Assembly: GCF_014356525.2 (NCBI RefSeq)
Contig: NC_052506.1
Location: forward strand, 16,115,872 to 16,179,871
Source: Nilaparvata lugens
Lineage: Eukaryota; Arthropoda; Insecta; Hemiptera; Delphacidae
Length of the DNA: 64,000 bases
Direction of reading: 5' to 3'
In this document: positions 1 to 9,795 of the stretch, in pieces
How positions within the stretch are numbered: the stretch's first letter is position 1
Layout: each line of letters starts with the position of its first letter
Program-made: the position numbers and the translations under genes
Notes under the pieces: model-generated
Seen by the model: the letters and a program-made list of their open reading frames with translations, nothing else
What the model was told of the DNA's origin: nothing
Database searches by the model: none

Positions 1-883
1 GGCAAGACAAGTGGAAGTAGCAGTGGGTGTCTAGGGTTTGGGCGAGTTAGAACCTTGTCAAAATGAACAATATGTGTGAAATGCCTTGCAGATAGAACTT
101 TGTAAAATTGATATATCTGCCAATATCCACTAGATCGCGTTAAAAGTCAGTTCTTTATGTTCTTGAGAGTCAAATCAATGTGATGAGCCAGTAACCTCAA
201 TTTCACTAAAAATGTCAGTTAGAACCTTCAAATTTTGATACAATATAAAAGAATATATATATAAGTTGTGACAAATTTTATAAGTCAAGAAAACCCCAAA
301 TAAATAATGTGGCTACCCAAGCAGCAAAATAATCAGTTGAAAGTACTTTAAAAAGTAATTTTAAATCACTTTCAAGCATTTTCAAATCATTGTACAATGT
401 TTTACAATGCTTTAAGTGGGCAAAATTGTGATTTATAAACTACTTGAAAATCATTTGAAATCACTTTCAAATGAAGAGCCCAATGCAAAAAGGATGAATG
501 TCATAATTCACAAATTTTCAGGAAACGCATTTCAAACTTCAAAACGTTATTACTGAATGATAAGTTCAAATAGAATATTCATTATAAGTTTATGGGAAAT
601 CTATGAATATAGAACATAGAATACACTATAAATCGAAGAGTTTCTATTCAAATACTTGTAATAAAAAATTAATTTGTGAACTCAGTAAAATAAAAAAAAC
701 ACAAAAAGGATGAGAATCATCAAAAAAGCACAAAAAGGAGGAATGTCTCTGAAAAACACAAAAAGGATGAGAGTCTGTAAAATCATGATCTAACTGAATT
801 ATTGATTACAGTCTCAAGTTTATTCATTCCATAGCACAATTAAATTCATTAAGTTTACTTAAAAACATCTTAAAAAATGGTTT
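1..883. other. AT-rich stretch without a recognised gene
   Basis: No open frame or family motif is convincing here. Positions about 340-480 hold a diverged copy of the repeat that also flanks the Tigger element (see 12471-12815). Between 486 and 790 a short motif of the type CACAAAAAGGATGA recurs four times at irregular spacing. Nothing else is seen. Confidence 0.5.
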
Positions 884-2449
884 TTAGATTAGGATACAGC
901 CACAATAATTATTAAAATTCTTGTGCTTGAGCGTTTCGTAGAATGCTTTTGCTGATGGTGAGCAAAACTGTTTGAGGTGTTGCATGTCACGGTATTTCTC
1001 CAAACTGATTGGTAATAATTCTGAAATAGAAAATTCAGTGCATAAGATGATTTGAAAATTGTTTGAGTAAAAATAATGTAGAGCAATGGACTGTTTTTCA
1101 AAAAACTATTATTTAGAAACCAAACCTTCAATTCACACAATAATCTTAATAGATTATAGTGTAGACTGTATAGTGTAGTGAATATCAAACTGGCAACAAA
1201 CTGGTAGGCCTTCATGGGCTGTTGAGCCATTGACAAAAAAAAATCTTGATAAAAATTTCAATTTACTTGGAATATTATTGGAACTTGAATCCTACAAAGA
1301 CCCAACTTACAACTTGTGTGGTGAAGAGCAACTCACAGAATTTTATACAGACAACAAAGGAGGCCTCTAAGCATTTACACTGAATTAATAAATAAAATAT
1401 CAACTTTGCAGTCAAACTAATCAAGATTGGATACAAGAGCAAAAGCTTCAAACTGACAAAATAGTTCTCACAACAGCCTTTCAAAATTCCTCAACAGAAG
1501 TCACACACATTAACTCGCTATAGAGTATGAGTATTAGTTTATGCTATGTCAAAAATTGATTGAAAAAATAATTATATATCACATAAAAGAATGATTCTTT
1601 ACCTTCATAGAGCCTCTCAGGTAAGACAAATTCATCAGGTCCCAGGTTTTGTTGTTCCGTCATCAATCGCACAGATTTGGCACTTTTAGGTGGAGTAAAT
1701 ACTCCAGTATCCCACAATCCATTGTAAGTGCTTCTGTATTGGACCAATCGACTATTGTTCGATGAAAAGGTAATTTCTTTGACCGGTCTTGTGGGAAATG
1801 GACACTTCTTCACAAAAAATGGAGTCAAGTATTCAGTCCATTTTCTCAATAGAGATTTATCAACATGAATGACATCAAAAGGCGATGGTTTCACACGAGT
1901 ATTTCGAAAAACGTCCATCCAATGTTCCGGTAATTCAGCAGGGTATTTCTGATCCATAAGTGCCATGTTTCGGTCGCATTAAAGGTACGAATGACCTCGC
2001 ACAGGAAACGTTAGTTCAATGTAATCAAGTCGGCGAGTAAAATGTACTACATAATATAGCAATCTGAACACAGTAAAATTTTTGTTCTGTCCGGCACATC
2101 CATCACAAAACATTTCGAGTCTTTTAACTTTGTGATCAAGTACATTGAAAATGAAATGATGGAGAAAAGATGCCACTTCATCAGATCCTTTCTTCCCTTC
2201 GGTTTCAGTATAGCAGTAGAAAGTTGATTGCCCTGTAGAAAGTGTGTGGATATTGAAGGAATAGAAGGAAAGCTGTCTTCTATAGTAGACATCATTGGTG
2301 GAGATGTTGGGCATACTGAGGTTTTTTTGAAAATCAAAAGCAATAGCTTCATCTTCTTCACTCTTCTGGCTTTTCTTCTTTGCATCCCGTTTCCTGGTAT
2401 AGAATACATCAGCTTTACGTTTATGAGTACATGAGTACATCAGCTTCAC
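884..2449 (-). pseudogene. DUF7869-like transposase-type gene, copy 1 (C-terminal half)
   Basis: A minus-strand gene fragment in at least two exons. The large exon (2449 to about 1603) contains FDFQKNL, CDGCAGQNKN and RGHSY, the three blocks shared by all DUF7869-like copies in this window. A TAA at 1979-1981 interrupts the frame right after RGHSYL, where the reading continues with CDRNMAL in the same frame, so it looks like a single nonsense change of a Glu codon. The exon ends in a GTAAAG donor. A last exon at 1020-884 follows a TTTTCAG acceptor, carries the family-like tail LLPISLEKY...LKQF and ends in TAA. The N-terminal part is missing beyond 2449. The family name is from memory; the transposase role is inferred from copies that sit between inverted repeats. 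Confidence 0.65.
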
Positions 2450-2723
2450 AGCTTACACTGATTTAATATTTGTGATGTGCTCGGGGAAAAGGGACCTTAT
2501 GATACATGAGACACTTTTTGAGTTATTCACATTTTCTTGTAGTGCTTTTCTCACTGAATCCAATGGTATTTTTTTAAAAATTCTATCTCAATTTTTGACA
2601 AAGTTATGGAAGTTTGAAAAATTATTTTCCAAAAATAATAATTTTGTGAAAACATTTTATAACACAGTCATTAGTAAAAATAAAAACACAAACAAATTAA
2701 AATTCAATTTTGAAAATTTCACA

Positions 2724-3645
2724 TTACTTTTTCTTCTTGTTTGAGGTGCCAGGTTCTTCAGGCACTTTCTGCTTTCTGCTTCTTTGCTTACGAGTTGTCT
2801 TTGGAGTTACTACTTCTTCCTCCTCTTCCAATTCCAGCCCTATTTCTGCATTATTTAAAAGGGGTTCTGGGCCAGGATTTGGACATAATAAGTACTTATA
2901 GGGATCACTACAGTACGGCCTAATTTTCTGGTGCAAGTATAATTTATTTTCGTTTCCAAGAGAGCCCCTCTGGAATAATTTCTGCTGGGTGGTCTCTAAC
3001 TTCAGTATCGGCTGTGATCTTAAACGTGACTGCTGGCCCCCCAATTGTCAATTGACATGTGACCTTTGTGGCCTTTGCCAACCTTACCCTCCTCACTTTT
3101 AAAAGAAAAATGGTTGTACGTTGTTATATTCTTGATTGATCGCCATTTTTTGCTTGCAATATAGCCCAGCCAGTCATTCATTTTTACATAAATCACACCC
3201 TGCTCATTTCCTGTCAATACAGATTGATTCACTCTTGAGACGGAGGTTGAGTTTTCAATAATTTCCACTACATCAGCAAGACAACTAGCTTTTCCTTTCC
3301 TTACCTTTTTCTTTAGCAACCCAAAAGCCCAATCACAGGCAAATTTAGTGTGCCCTACCAGGAGAAATGATAATGTTATGTTTGTGTTTAACTTTTTGAT
3401 TACTCTCCAAGCCAAGTAACAAGTGACAATATTATTTTTATTCTGGGCCACACAGTTATCTGCATGTAAATATAAGTTTTTCTCTCCCAGACCATGATGC
3501 TCTAAATAATAATGTAAATAGCTTACAATAGCGTTTGCTCCTTTAGCAACACTGCATGACTCCGGTATTACAAAATTGTGCTGGACTTTTATAGTGTCAT
3601 TCATGATGCCAAATAGGCCTACTTTGAAAGTCGATTTATGTACTT
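2724..3645 (-). pseudogene. DUF7869-like transposase-type gene, copy 2 (C-terminal half)
   Basis: Frame 3604-3020 reads KGANAIVSYLHYYLEHHGLGEKN, ADNCVAQNKNN and LVGHTKFACDWAFGLLKKK, a strong match in style to the widespread DUF7869-like proteins. Upstream, about 3645-3605 is open in the same frame (VGLFGI). A one-base shift near 3020-3044 moves the reading to the frame ending at 2724, which carries the C-terminal domain (KIRPYCSDPYKYLLCP) and a basic, glutamate-rich tail ending in KKKK. The N-terminal half is absent: coding similarity stops where the AT-rich repeat begins near 3620-3645. It is a different subfamily from copy 1, so the two are unlikely to be one gene. Confidence 0.65.
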
Positions 3646-3696
3646 TTTAGATCACTTCAAAGAATTTCAAACTAGATTCAAATTACCTTTAAATTA
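3620..3696. repeat. Left part of an AT-rich repeat monomer, interrupted by Tigger
   Basis: The sequence from TTTATGTACTTTTTAGATC to the TA at 3695-3696 matches the monomer at 12603-12670. Reading it together with 12471 onward reproduces the uninterrupted monomer, which shows the Tigger element entered at a TA inside it. Confidence 0.75.
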
Positions 3697-3860
3697 CAGT
3701 AGAACTTCGATAATTCGAAGTTCAAGGGACCGACGCTTTACTACGAATTATGGAAGTTTACGAATTATCGAAGTTACGAATTATGGAAGGTTGTAGAGAA
3801 AAAAAATACGAATTATAGAAGGTAGTATATAAAGTACTGTATTCTCCTGCTTTCACATAC

Positions 3861-4170
3861 TAATTCTCACAGGGATATAACAAACAATATAACAAAACTG
3901 AAAATGAAAGAGATAAACTAAAATAATTTCTGTATAAAAATAATCAAAGTAAAATGTCCTATAAAGCCTATGCCTAGTTTTTATATTTTCAAGATAAGAT
4001 TAGATTATGGAATGATTCAGATATTGAATACAGTACCACTACTGTACAAGTACATAATTTAAAGGAAAAATAACGCAAAAAAAAACAAATTCGCACAGGG
4101 ATATAACAAACAATGTAACAAACTGAATACGAGGCAAAGAGATAAACTAAAATAATCACTGTATGAAAAC
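3861..4170. repeat. Direct repeat of about 80 bp inside Tigger
   Basis: The stretch starting CACAGGGATATAACAAACAA at about 3868 recurs at about 4095 with few differences (both run on to GAGATAAACTAAAATAAT). It lies in the non-coding left arm of Tigger. No coding sequence is seen in 3697-4192. Confidence 0.75.
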
Positions 4171-4222
4171 ATTCATTTAAAAAACACTTTTAAGGCCAAT
4201 TCACACCGCCACAACTGTTGCG

Positions 4223-4420
4223 ATGCTATACCAGCCATGTTTCCCATCAGTATGCAGGAAGATGTCAACTCCGACGGTCCTGTGGTGTGAATCTGGATTT
4301 TCTTGTGGCTTACCTTGGTTTGATGACTCCAGCAGCAGCAGTAGTAGTAGTGATAATGAGCTGGTTTTATTGTATTCGGTGACAGCACGGGACCAGTGGG
4401 TCCGTACATCCAATCAATAA
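4223..4420 (+). pseudogene. Harbinger transposase, N-terminal piece
   Basis: The frame contains DDSSSSSSSSDNELVLL, resembling the serine- and acid-rich start of Harbinger (HARBI1-like) transposases. It breaks off shortly before the MITE at 4448. The next piece of the same protein resumes directly after the MITE at 5437. On its own this piece would be too weak to call; its position relative to the next two pieces supports it. Confidence 0.45.
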
Positions 4421-4447
4421 AAAAATCTGGTGTGGTACACTCACACA

Positions 4448-5436
4448 ACTTCCCTTGCTCATATTTGAAACTACGATCAGACTTCTGTATATGTGTATAT
4501 ATAATTGTTTTCAGAGTACTTTTTCTTTGTGTGAATTGTGAAATTCGATGATTTTTTTAGTCGTCATTTTTTTAAAGTCATCAAAACAGCTGTTCTACAG
4601 ATGAAATATCTCGACTATGTGTTCTTTTTATGAACTGCGCTTCCTACCCACCTCATGCACGAGAAGGAGGTTACTAAGTCCATTTTCCAAGGATGGGGTG
4701 TGGAGCCCCATTGGTTTCCCAGGAAGAAGACTCATGCCAGTTGATAGAGCTGATGAATACAGGGTATGAATTTGAAAAAATCAGTCAAGTTATTTTTGAA
4801 AAAATCGTGAAAAACATGGTTTTTTAGTACGCCGCCATTTTTCTTAAGAATATTATGGAGCTACTGCAATTTTCCCAGAAGAAAAACTTATGTCATTTGG
4901 TAGGGCTTATAAATAGCTATCCATGGTATAAATTTGAAGAGAATCGTTAGAGCCGTTTTCGAGAAAACCGTGAAAAACAATGGTTTTTAGTCATTATCCG
5001 CCATTTTTCTCAAGAATATTACGGAGCTCCTGAAATTTTCCCAGAAAGGAGACTAATGTCAGTCGATAGGGCTTATAAATAGCTATCCATGGTATAAATT
5101 TGAAGAAAATCGTTAGAGCCGTTTTCGAGAAAAACATGGTTTTTTAGTAATTATCCACCATTTTTTCTGCCATCTTGAATTGAATTTTATTGAATTTCTT
5201 ATTGTCGGATCCTCATGGTATAAGGACCTTAAGTTTAAAAATTTGAACTCAATCGGTTAATTAGGAATGGAGTTATCATGTTCACAGACATACACACACA
5301 CACAGACAAACACCCAAAAATCATGTTTTTGGACTCAGGGGATCTTGAAACGTATAGAAAACATGAAATTAGGGTACCTTAAATTTTTTTTGGAAAGCAA
5401 TACTTTCCTTACCTATGGTAATAGGGCAAGGAAAGT
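4448..5436. mobile_element. Non-autonomous element of about 1 kb with internal tandem repeats
   Basis: The ends are imperfect inverted repeats: ACTTCCCTTGCTC at 4448 and GGGCAAGGAAAGT ending at 5436. Just inside the right end ACTTTCCTT and AAGGAAAGT form a hairpin (5403-5436). Between about 4711 and 5165 a unit of about 165 bp, containing TTTCCCAGAAG and GCCGCCATTTTTCT, occurs three times with growing similarity between units two and three. There is no coding capacity. It separates two pieces of the Harbinger transposase. Confidence 0.65.
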
Positions 5437-5570
5437 AAAAAGGAAGACCTATGGCGAATTCCATCATTTAATGCGTGACCTTGAGGCTGACAATGATAAA
5501 TTTTGTACATATTTTAGGTTAGGTTGTGACCAGTTTAATGAAGTGTTGTCGATGGTTGATGGTGATGTTA
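5437..5570 (+). pseudogene. Harbinger transposase, middle piece (ends at the virus junction)
   Basis: The frame reads RKTYGEFHHLMRDLEADN, then FCTYFRLGCDQFNEVLSMV, the conserved GEFHHL and YFR...F..LL blocks found before the catalytic domain of Harbinger/HARBI1 proteins. It stops at GDVT (about 5570), where densovirus capsid sequence begins in the same frame. The expected next residues appear only at 9160 on the other side of the virus. The result is an in-frame chimera of transposase and capsid sequence, which is a consequence of insertion and not a designed fusion. Confidence 0.75.
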
Positions 5571-6469
5571 CCAACTCTGCTGGCATTAATACTGTAAATA
5601 GTAATCTAATGATTATGGGGATGTCAGCTCACGGCCTAAACAATCGCTACAACGGATTGAATATGGAATATAAGATTCAAAGTGATAAGCCTATGATTGT
5701 CGGAAGTTGTGATCACTACGATATGGATGATGTGAAAGCATGGTACGGAACATCAGTGCTGCAAGAAGGCAGTGTGTTGCCGTTTGCTGAAATATCATGT
5801 TCGTTTGGAAACGAGCATCCGTTTAAAGGATACTATTGTCAAAATTACGACAACCAATTGGGCGGACCAACTTGTCCTGAATTAATGAAAAGTGTAACTT
5901 TGTATCATCTAGAAAACAGTATGAATAACCCGCCTGTCATGTGGGAATATCGTCCACAAGTGTCGATCCTGAATCCATCACCGCCAATTACACCTTACCG
6001 TTCTGCTGAGAGTCGCATCAATCTTGGCTGCAAAACTCCAGGTGTATTCGACACCAAACTTACCTGTGGTGAGGATGCTGTATCATCAATCACCGAGACA
6101 AAAACACTCATTCAGAAATTCATATCGCCTACATACTACAGTTACATTGAACAGGCTGGTTCTGTAACAAGAGGATTGAGTGAACCGGGTGGTGGACTTA
6201 TGCCGCCTTCATTGCATGTTGGAGTTATGCCGCTGAATTCATGGTCGACTACACTCAAGCAAGAAAGCTGCCAGGAAGTGACGGCCATGTTTCGCTGCGA
6301 TACAGCAATTGAGATTGAGTACAGCTACGAGTCTGTCTACCCTGATTGTCAACGCGCGAGCGCTCATCATATTACAATGGGTGACAACAAGTATCTACAA
6401 CTCAATCGTCACACCATTCATCAATACGGCTACAAGGCCCGCTACAGGAAAGCGGCCAATCAAGATTAG
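5571..6469 (+). pseudogene. Densovirus capsid (VP) C-terminal remnant
   Basis: About 300 residues related to the C-terminal half of densovirus capsid proteins, recognised by HGLNNRYNGLNMEYK near the start and PPSLHVGVMPLNSW near the end. Full VP proteins are usually longer and begin with a unique region bearing a phospholipase A2 motif; neither is present. The frame is open to a TAG at 6467-6469. It has no start of its own: the sequence is joined in frame to the Harbinger piece upstream. The role in the virus is shell formation; here a capsid product would be incomplete. Confidence 0.8.
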
Positions 6470-6475
6470 CAATTA

Positions 6476-6772
6476 ATGGAGCCCTGCAGCGTTGTTATGC
6501 AGTCGGAAACCACTTTCACCGAGCCAGAGGACGTCACACACATTCCAGTGGAATCAACAACACCTGTGGCTAACACTGACAGTGATTTCCTGCACGCTTT
6601 AATTCAAGACGAGATTTCTCCCGTCTACGTCAAGATGTTGACTGACAACGCACGCTGCAGGGCTTGGTACATGCGAAGTCGCTGGACCAACACAGTATCA
6701 GATAATAGGAATTATAATAAGAGGTTTGTGGAATATATTGCAAGGGTGTTCAAAATAAATAATCAATGTTAA
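6476..6772 (+). CDS. 98-residue frame directly after the capsid stop
   Basis: The frame begins with ATG two codons after the VP TAG and is in the same frame. It contains an acidic half (TFTEPEDVTHIPVE) and a basic, aromatic end (RAWYMRSRW...NYNKRF). I do not recognise it. It may be a distal part of the capsid gene separated by one nonsense codon, or a separate small viral frame. It ends 36 bases before the NS1 stop on the other strand, which fits the centre of an ambisense genome. Confidence 0.45.
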   Translation: MEPCSVVMQSETTFTEPEDVTHIPVESTTPVANTDSDFLHALIQDEISPVYVKMLTDNARCRAWYMRSRWTNTVSDNRNYNKRFVEYIARVFKINNQC

Positions 6773-6808
6773 CCCAGTAACCAATTTGTATTTATTTAAT
6801 CCTTACAC

Positions 6809-8785
6809 CTAAGACAAGTCAGACACATTTTGAAATACAAAATCATTCACAATTCTTAGCCAATCATCAATTAGCGGGCCTTCTACTTTACGATCAATAA
6901 ACGAATGTTCTGCCCAGTAGATAATTAATCCTGCGGCAAGAGGACTTGGCCGTTTATTAGTATAGTTCTTAAGTAGGTCACAACGCTTCCAGCGGTAGCG
7001 AAACAGTCTCTTATTGAATTCATCAGTGCTGGCAAGAAATTCTGAATTAGACATTACAATAACAGGTACTCTAGTCACGTCTACGGGAGCTTGATGTTTA
7101 ACATTTACTTTCAAACAATCTCCAGCTAGTATTTGTTTTATGTCGTCATAGTAAGACGGATCCATTCTAGCTTCATTCCAAACTACTACTCTGCAATCAA
7201 CGCAGTCCATAAATGGAAAGCGCTCCATCTTGCATGGATTATTTATCATTCCTACATTCAACAAAAAAGCACTAACACTATCGACAAAGAAATTCTTACC
7301 AGCATTTGATTCACCCCATATGAACAAACTGTTTCGTTTTCCCGACTGTCGCTCTAATACACTATACAGGGAACGCAAGAATACAATTACATCGGCAAGC
7401 ACATTATGAAATTGGAAGAACAACAATTGCATTAGAACTTTTACACTTTCGTCAATGGGCATATACACACTTTGAAATTGATCTAAGTCCAATGTATGAA
7501 AGAACGGTGTACACGTTTGATAGTGTTCAAGAAATTTACAGATTGACCAATGTCTAATCTCATCTTTGAATACAACTAAAGCGCATGTGGCTATTCTATC
7601 CCTTTGCAAAATTAAATTATACCGCGATGAAGTCAAATATCTTGATGAACGAAACAACAGTTCAGGAGGTGACTGGCACATTTCAAACAGTAGTGATATT
7701 ATTTCTTGGACGTTGACCTTCTTACCTTCACGTCGTCTTGGTCCTTTAGATACTGTATTGACAGTTCGCACAATTCCAACGCTTTGCTCGCTACCTCGTC
7801 TTCCTCGTCCACAATAATCTTCCCCCGGAACAGCGACCAAGTCCACCAGTCCGTCGGCGCCAGGTCCGCTATCTCCTCGCGCTGGTACACTCTCAAGTCG
7901 ATCAGGATGCCGCCAGACGCGGACGCCGACTTGTACGAATTCAATTGATCGGCTGCTCGTACAAAGATACTGGAAGATAGCGAGCCAGTCGCTGATGGAG
8001 AGTCCTTGGGTTCCACAAGGGCGGCGAAACGCGTTAGACCGCTTGTAGAAGGAGTGGGCTGAGCAGCGACACTGGCGGCTGGTCCAGGTGCAATCATGGT
8101 AGATGTGAAAGTGGCCACTGGTCGTTTCTTGGCCTGAGCTGTCGACGTCTGGATGGCGGGCGACACATATGAACCGATCGCTGCTCTTAGATCCTGAATA
8201 TACTCCACGCTGCCGCTGTCGCTTATTAAGCTCTCCAAGAAACGCCGTATAGTCATCGCTTGTATCATACTGAACTGTATCGTGGACCAAACGGGGGCGC
8301 AGTTTCGCTCGCAATAGTCTATCAACGATTCCAGCCCAAGGGATGTACGGTCGACATGCGTTTCTACATTCAGAACTAATTGACGCAGATGATGAATTAC
8401 TGATTCGTACTTCATCTCTCTCGGACTCGCTGTCTTCTCGGCTATCTTGCGCTCCAGCGTGTTCAACTGTAAAACTAGGCAATCGATGTGTGGTATGAGA
8501 AACGGTTCGATTAGCATCTTCAACAAAGTCATCCACGAATAAATGGCTGGATACAACTCCTGACGACCTACTTGAGTCTGAAGAGTCGTAGGAATACTGG
8601 TTTGTTTCAATTTCTTCGGAGTTTGATACGTAGATGGAGAAGGGACTATCTCCTCTTCCGTCACTGGTGCTTTCCTCTTTACCGGTGTCTTCTTCGTTGT
8701 CGTAGCCTTCTTCGTCGTCGTCTGACGGCCAGTAGGCTGTCACTTGGTAGTAGACGTCTTCTCCTTCTTCTTCGGGGCTGTACAT
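6809..8785 (-). CDS. NS1: Densovirus NS1 replication protein, uninterrupted frame
   Basis: The frame is 658 codons from ATG 8785. The first 130 residues are acidic and low in complexity. A rolling-circle nuclease (HUH-type) region is marked by HFHIYHDC near residue 225. The C-terminal third holds a superfamily 3 helicase: Walker A GESNAGKN near 500, followed by VVVWNEARMDP and VNVKHQ, as in parvovirus NS1. The residue after the Walker A lysine is Asn where Ser or Thr is common. The family nicks the viral terminal repeat and unwinds DNA. It shares sequence with an overlapping frame (7699-8973). No stop or shift is seen, which is unusual for an old insert; whether it is expressed cannot be told from sequence. 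Confidence 0.85.
   Translation of the reverse strand: MYSPEEEGEDVYYQVTAYWPSDDDEEGYDNEEDTGKEESTSDGRGDSPFSIYVSNSEEIETNQYSYDSSDSSRSSGVVSSHLFVDDFVEDANRTVSHTTHRLPSFTVEHAGAQDSREDSESERDEVRISNSSSASISSECRNACRPYIPWAGIVDRLLRAKLRPRLVHDTVQYDTSDDYTAFLGELNKRQRQRGVYSGSKSSDRFICVARHPDVDSSGQETTSGHFHIYHDCTWTSRQCRCSAHSFYKRSNAFRRPCGTQGLSISDWLAIFQYLCTSSRSIEFVQVGVRVWRHPDRLESVPARGDSGPGADGLVDLVAVPGEDYCGRGRRGSEQSVGIVRTVNTVSKGPRRREGKKVNVQEIISLLFEMCQSPPELLFRSSRYLTSSRYNLILQRDRIATCALVVFKDEIRHWSICKFLEHYQTCTPFFHTLDLDQFQSVYMPIDESVKVLMQLLFFQFHNVLADVIVFLRSLYSVLERQSGKRNSLFIWGESNAGKNFFVDSVSAFLLNVGMINNPCKMERFPFMDCVDCRVVVWNEARMDPSYYDDIKQILAGDCLKVNVKHQAPVDVTRVPVIVMSNSEFLASTDEFNKRLFRYRWKRCDLLKNYTNKRPSPLAAGLIIYWAEHSFIDRKVEGPLIDDWLRIVNDFVFQNVSDLS
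7699..8739 (-). CDS. Overlapping NS2-like frame within NS1
   Basis: A second minus-strand frame is open for about 350 codons inside the NS1 gene. Densoviruses commonly encode NS2 in an alternate frame of NS1. It opens with Thr- and Lys-rich sequence and continues with a Pro/Ser/Ala region. There is no ATG near its start; a TGA at 8740-8742 separates it from an upstream piece in the same frame whose ATG is at 8973. The most economical reading is one NS2-type gene broken by one stop codon, with NS1 untouched. The alternative is two separate small genes. Confidence 0.5.
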   Translation of the reverse strand, partial: QPTGRQTTTKKATTTKKTPVKRKAPVTEEEIVPSPSTYQTPKKLKQTSIPTTLQTQVGRQELYPAIYSWMTLLKMLIEPFLIPHIDCLVLQLNTLERKIAEKTASPREMKYESVIHHLRQLVLNVETHVDRTSLGLESLIDYCERNCAPVWSTIQFSMIQAMTIRRFLESLISDSGSVEYIQDLRAAIGSYVSPAIQTSTAQAKKRPVATFTSTMIAPGPAASVAAQPTPSTSGLTRFAALVEPKDSPSATGSLSSSIFVRAADQLNSYKSASASGGILIDLRVYQREEIADLAPTDWWTWSLFRGKIIVDEEDEVASKALELCELSIQYLKDQDDVKVRRSTSKK

Positions 8786-8973
8786 TTCGGTTCTTCGAAT
8801 TGTGTTTCCGAATCACTGCTGCTACTATCCGATGAACTAATCTGTTGAGCAGTTTCAATAAAATCCTTCGGCTTACTATCAGGCAATACTTCGTCACACT
8901 GAAGATCACGCACTAGTGTAGCGTCGTCGTCATACGGCATTTGTGTATAGCACAACTCCTTAATATCACTCAT
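8740..8973 (-). CDS. Upstream small NS frame (NS2 start or NS3-like)
   Basis: The frame runs 77 codons from ATG 8973 to TGA 8740-8742. It is acidic with a serine run and ends in a lysine-rich stretch. It is in the same frame as 7699-8739. It could be the N-terminal part of that protein or a small separate NS product. No known domain is recognised. Confidence 0.4.
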   Translation of the reverse strand: MSDIKELCYTQMPYDDDATLVRDLQCDEVLPDSKPKDFIETAQQISSSDSSSSDSETQFEEPKCTAPKKKEKTSTTK

Positions 8974-9154
8974 AGCTAACTGAAATCGATCTGTTGTCAA
9001 TCAAACGATACGAATGAAACTAAATTGTAGAATGATGCGAGCAGCACACATAGCTGGCTAAATAATTGCAATTAGGTCGCCTCGAGTGCCACTTAACATT
9101 GAGACAATAACAATGACAGCCACTTATAGCTACACTCATTAATGCGTTGCGGCG

Positions 9155-9225
9155 TAAGGAAGACCAATACCACCTACAGGGAGGCAATTAGTAGCAGAGA
9201 GCGACTAGCAATTTGTTTGAGGTAA
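9155..9225 (+). pseudogene. Harbinger transposase, piece after the virus
   Basis: The frame reads KTNTTYREAISSRERLAICLR and stops at TAA 9223-9225. In Harbinger transposases this block directly follows the sequence seen at 5437-5570. It shows that the virus interrupted the transposase gene. The remaining catalytic half (about 200 residues) is absent, so a deletion after CLR is likely. Confidence 0.75.
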
Positions 9226-9290
9226 AAAATTATCCAACTTAATTAGAAATGAATAGTGAAAGAACAGCAAAATAAATTTTTGTTTGAATT

Positions 9291-9795
9291 TCAAATATTT
9301 TGCCACACGGTTTGGTCAATGGGATTAAATAAATATCCAGTTTCAGGACGGGATGAATCAGTGTGCTTGCCGAGGTGTGAAGCTCCGGAAGTAGATGGAG
9401 ATATCTCATGTGACAAAGGCGAAACAGAAGTGTGAGAAAACATACTGGTAGTTGCAGATGAAGTGTATGACGTAGACTCAATAGCATAATTAGAGTTCAT
9501 TTCATATTCCTCTTCGGCACTGCAAATACTGTTCAATAAATCTTTTTTTATCTTGTTCTGGAACCGGTGAGGTAGTTTTCGGACAGATTGCACTGCACTC
9601 GAAAAAAATAGGTCTATCTCGTCGGGAATACTTTTAGTAGACCTATGAGCATTTTTATTTTCCTCCTTCTTCTTCATAAACTTCATAAGTTTGTCCACTC
9701 CTCTTGGAGATCGGTTCCGGCGTTCTTTTACTGTAGTTTGGTCAGCTTTTACCTCATCACCGACGAGTATGGACCTCTTCAATAAGCTGCTCCAT
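9291..9795 (-). pseudogene. MADF-BESS protein of the Harbinger element
   Basis: ATG 9795 starts MEQLIEEVH, the usual start of a MADF DNA-binding domain. After about 11 residues the reading must change frame, and most of the MADF domain is missing. The frame 9780-9291 then reads a basic region (KLMKFMKKKEE) and a BESS motif (DEIDLFFSSAVQSVRKLPHRF), followed by a Ser/Thr-rich tail. MADF-BESS proteins accompany Harbinger transposases and are thought to bind element DNA. It lies on the opposite strand from the transposase pieces, tail to tail with them. Confidence 0.65.

Larger units (their letters stand above)
5571..9160. other. Endogenous ambisense densovirus (parvovirus) sequence
   Basis: About 3.6 kb of insect parvovirus sequence: capsid gene remnant on plus (5571-6469), a small in-frame frame after it (6476-6772), then NS genes on minus (6809 to about 8973). 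The two sides converge in the middle, as in ambisense densoviruses. The capsid N-terminus and the viral terminal repeats are not seen, so it is a partial genome. Both borders lie inside one Harbinger transposase frame (GDVT before, KTNTTYREAIS after), so the integration point can be placed within about ten bases. The longest viral frame is unbroken. Confidence 0.88.

Noticed and set aside
7566..7948. Plus-strand frames inside the densovirus NS1 gene
   Set aside because: They are antisense to two coding frames and show no family motif.
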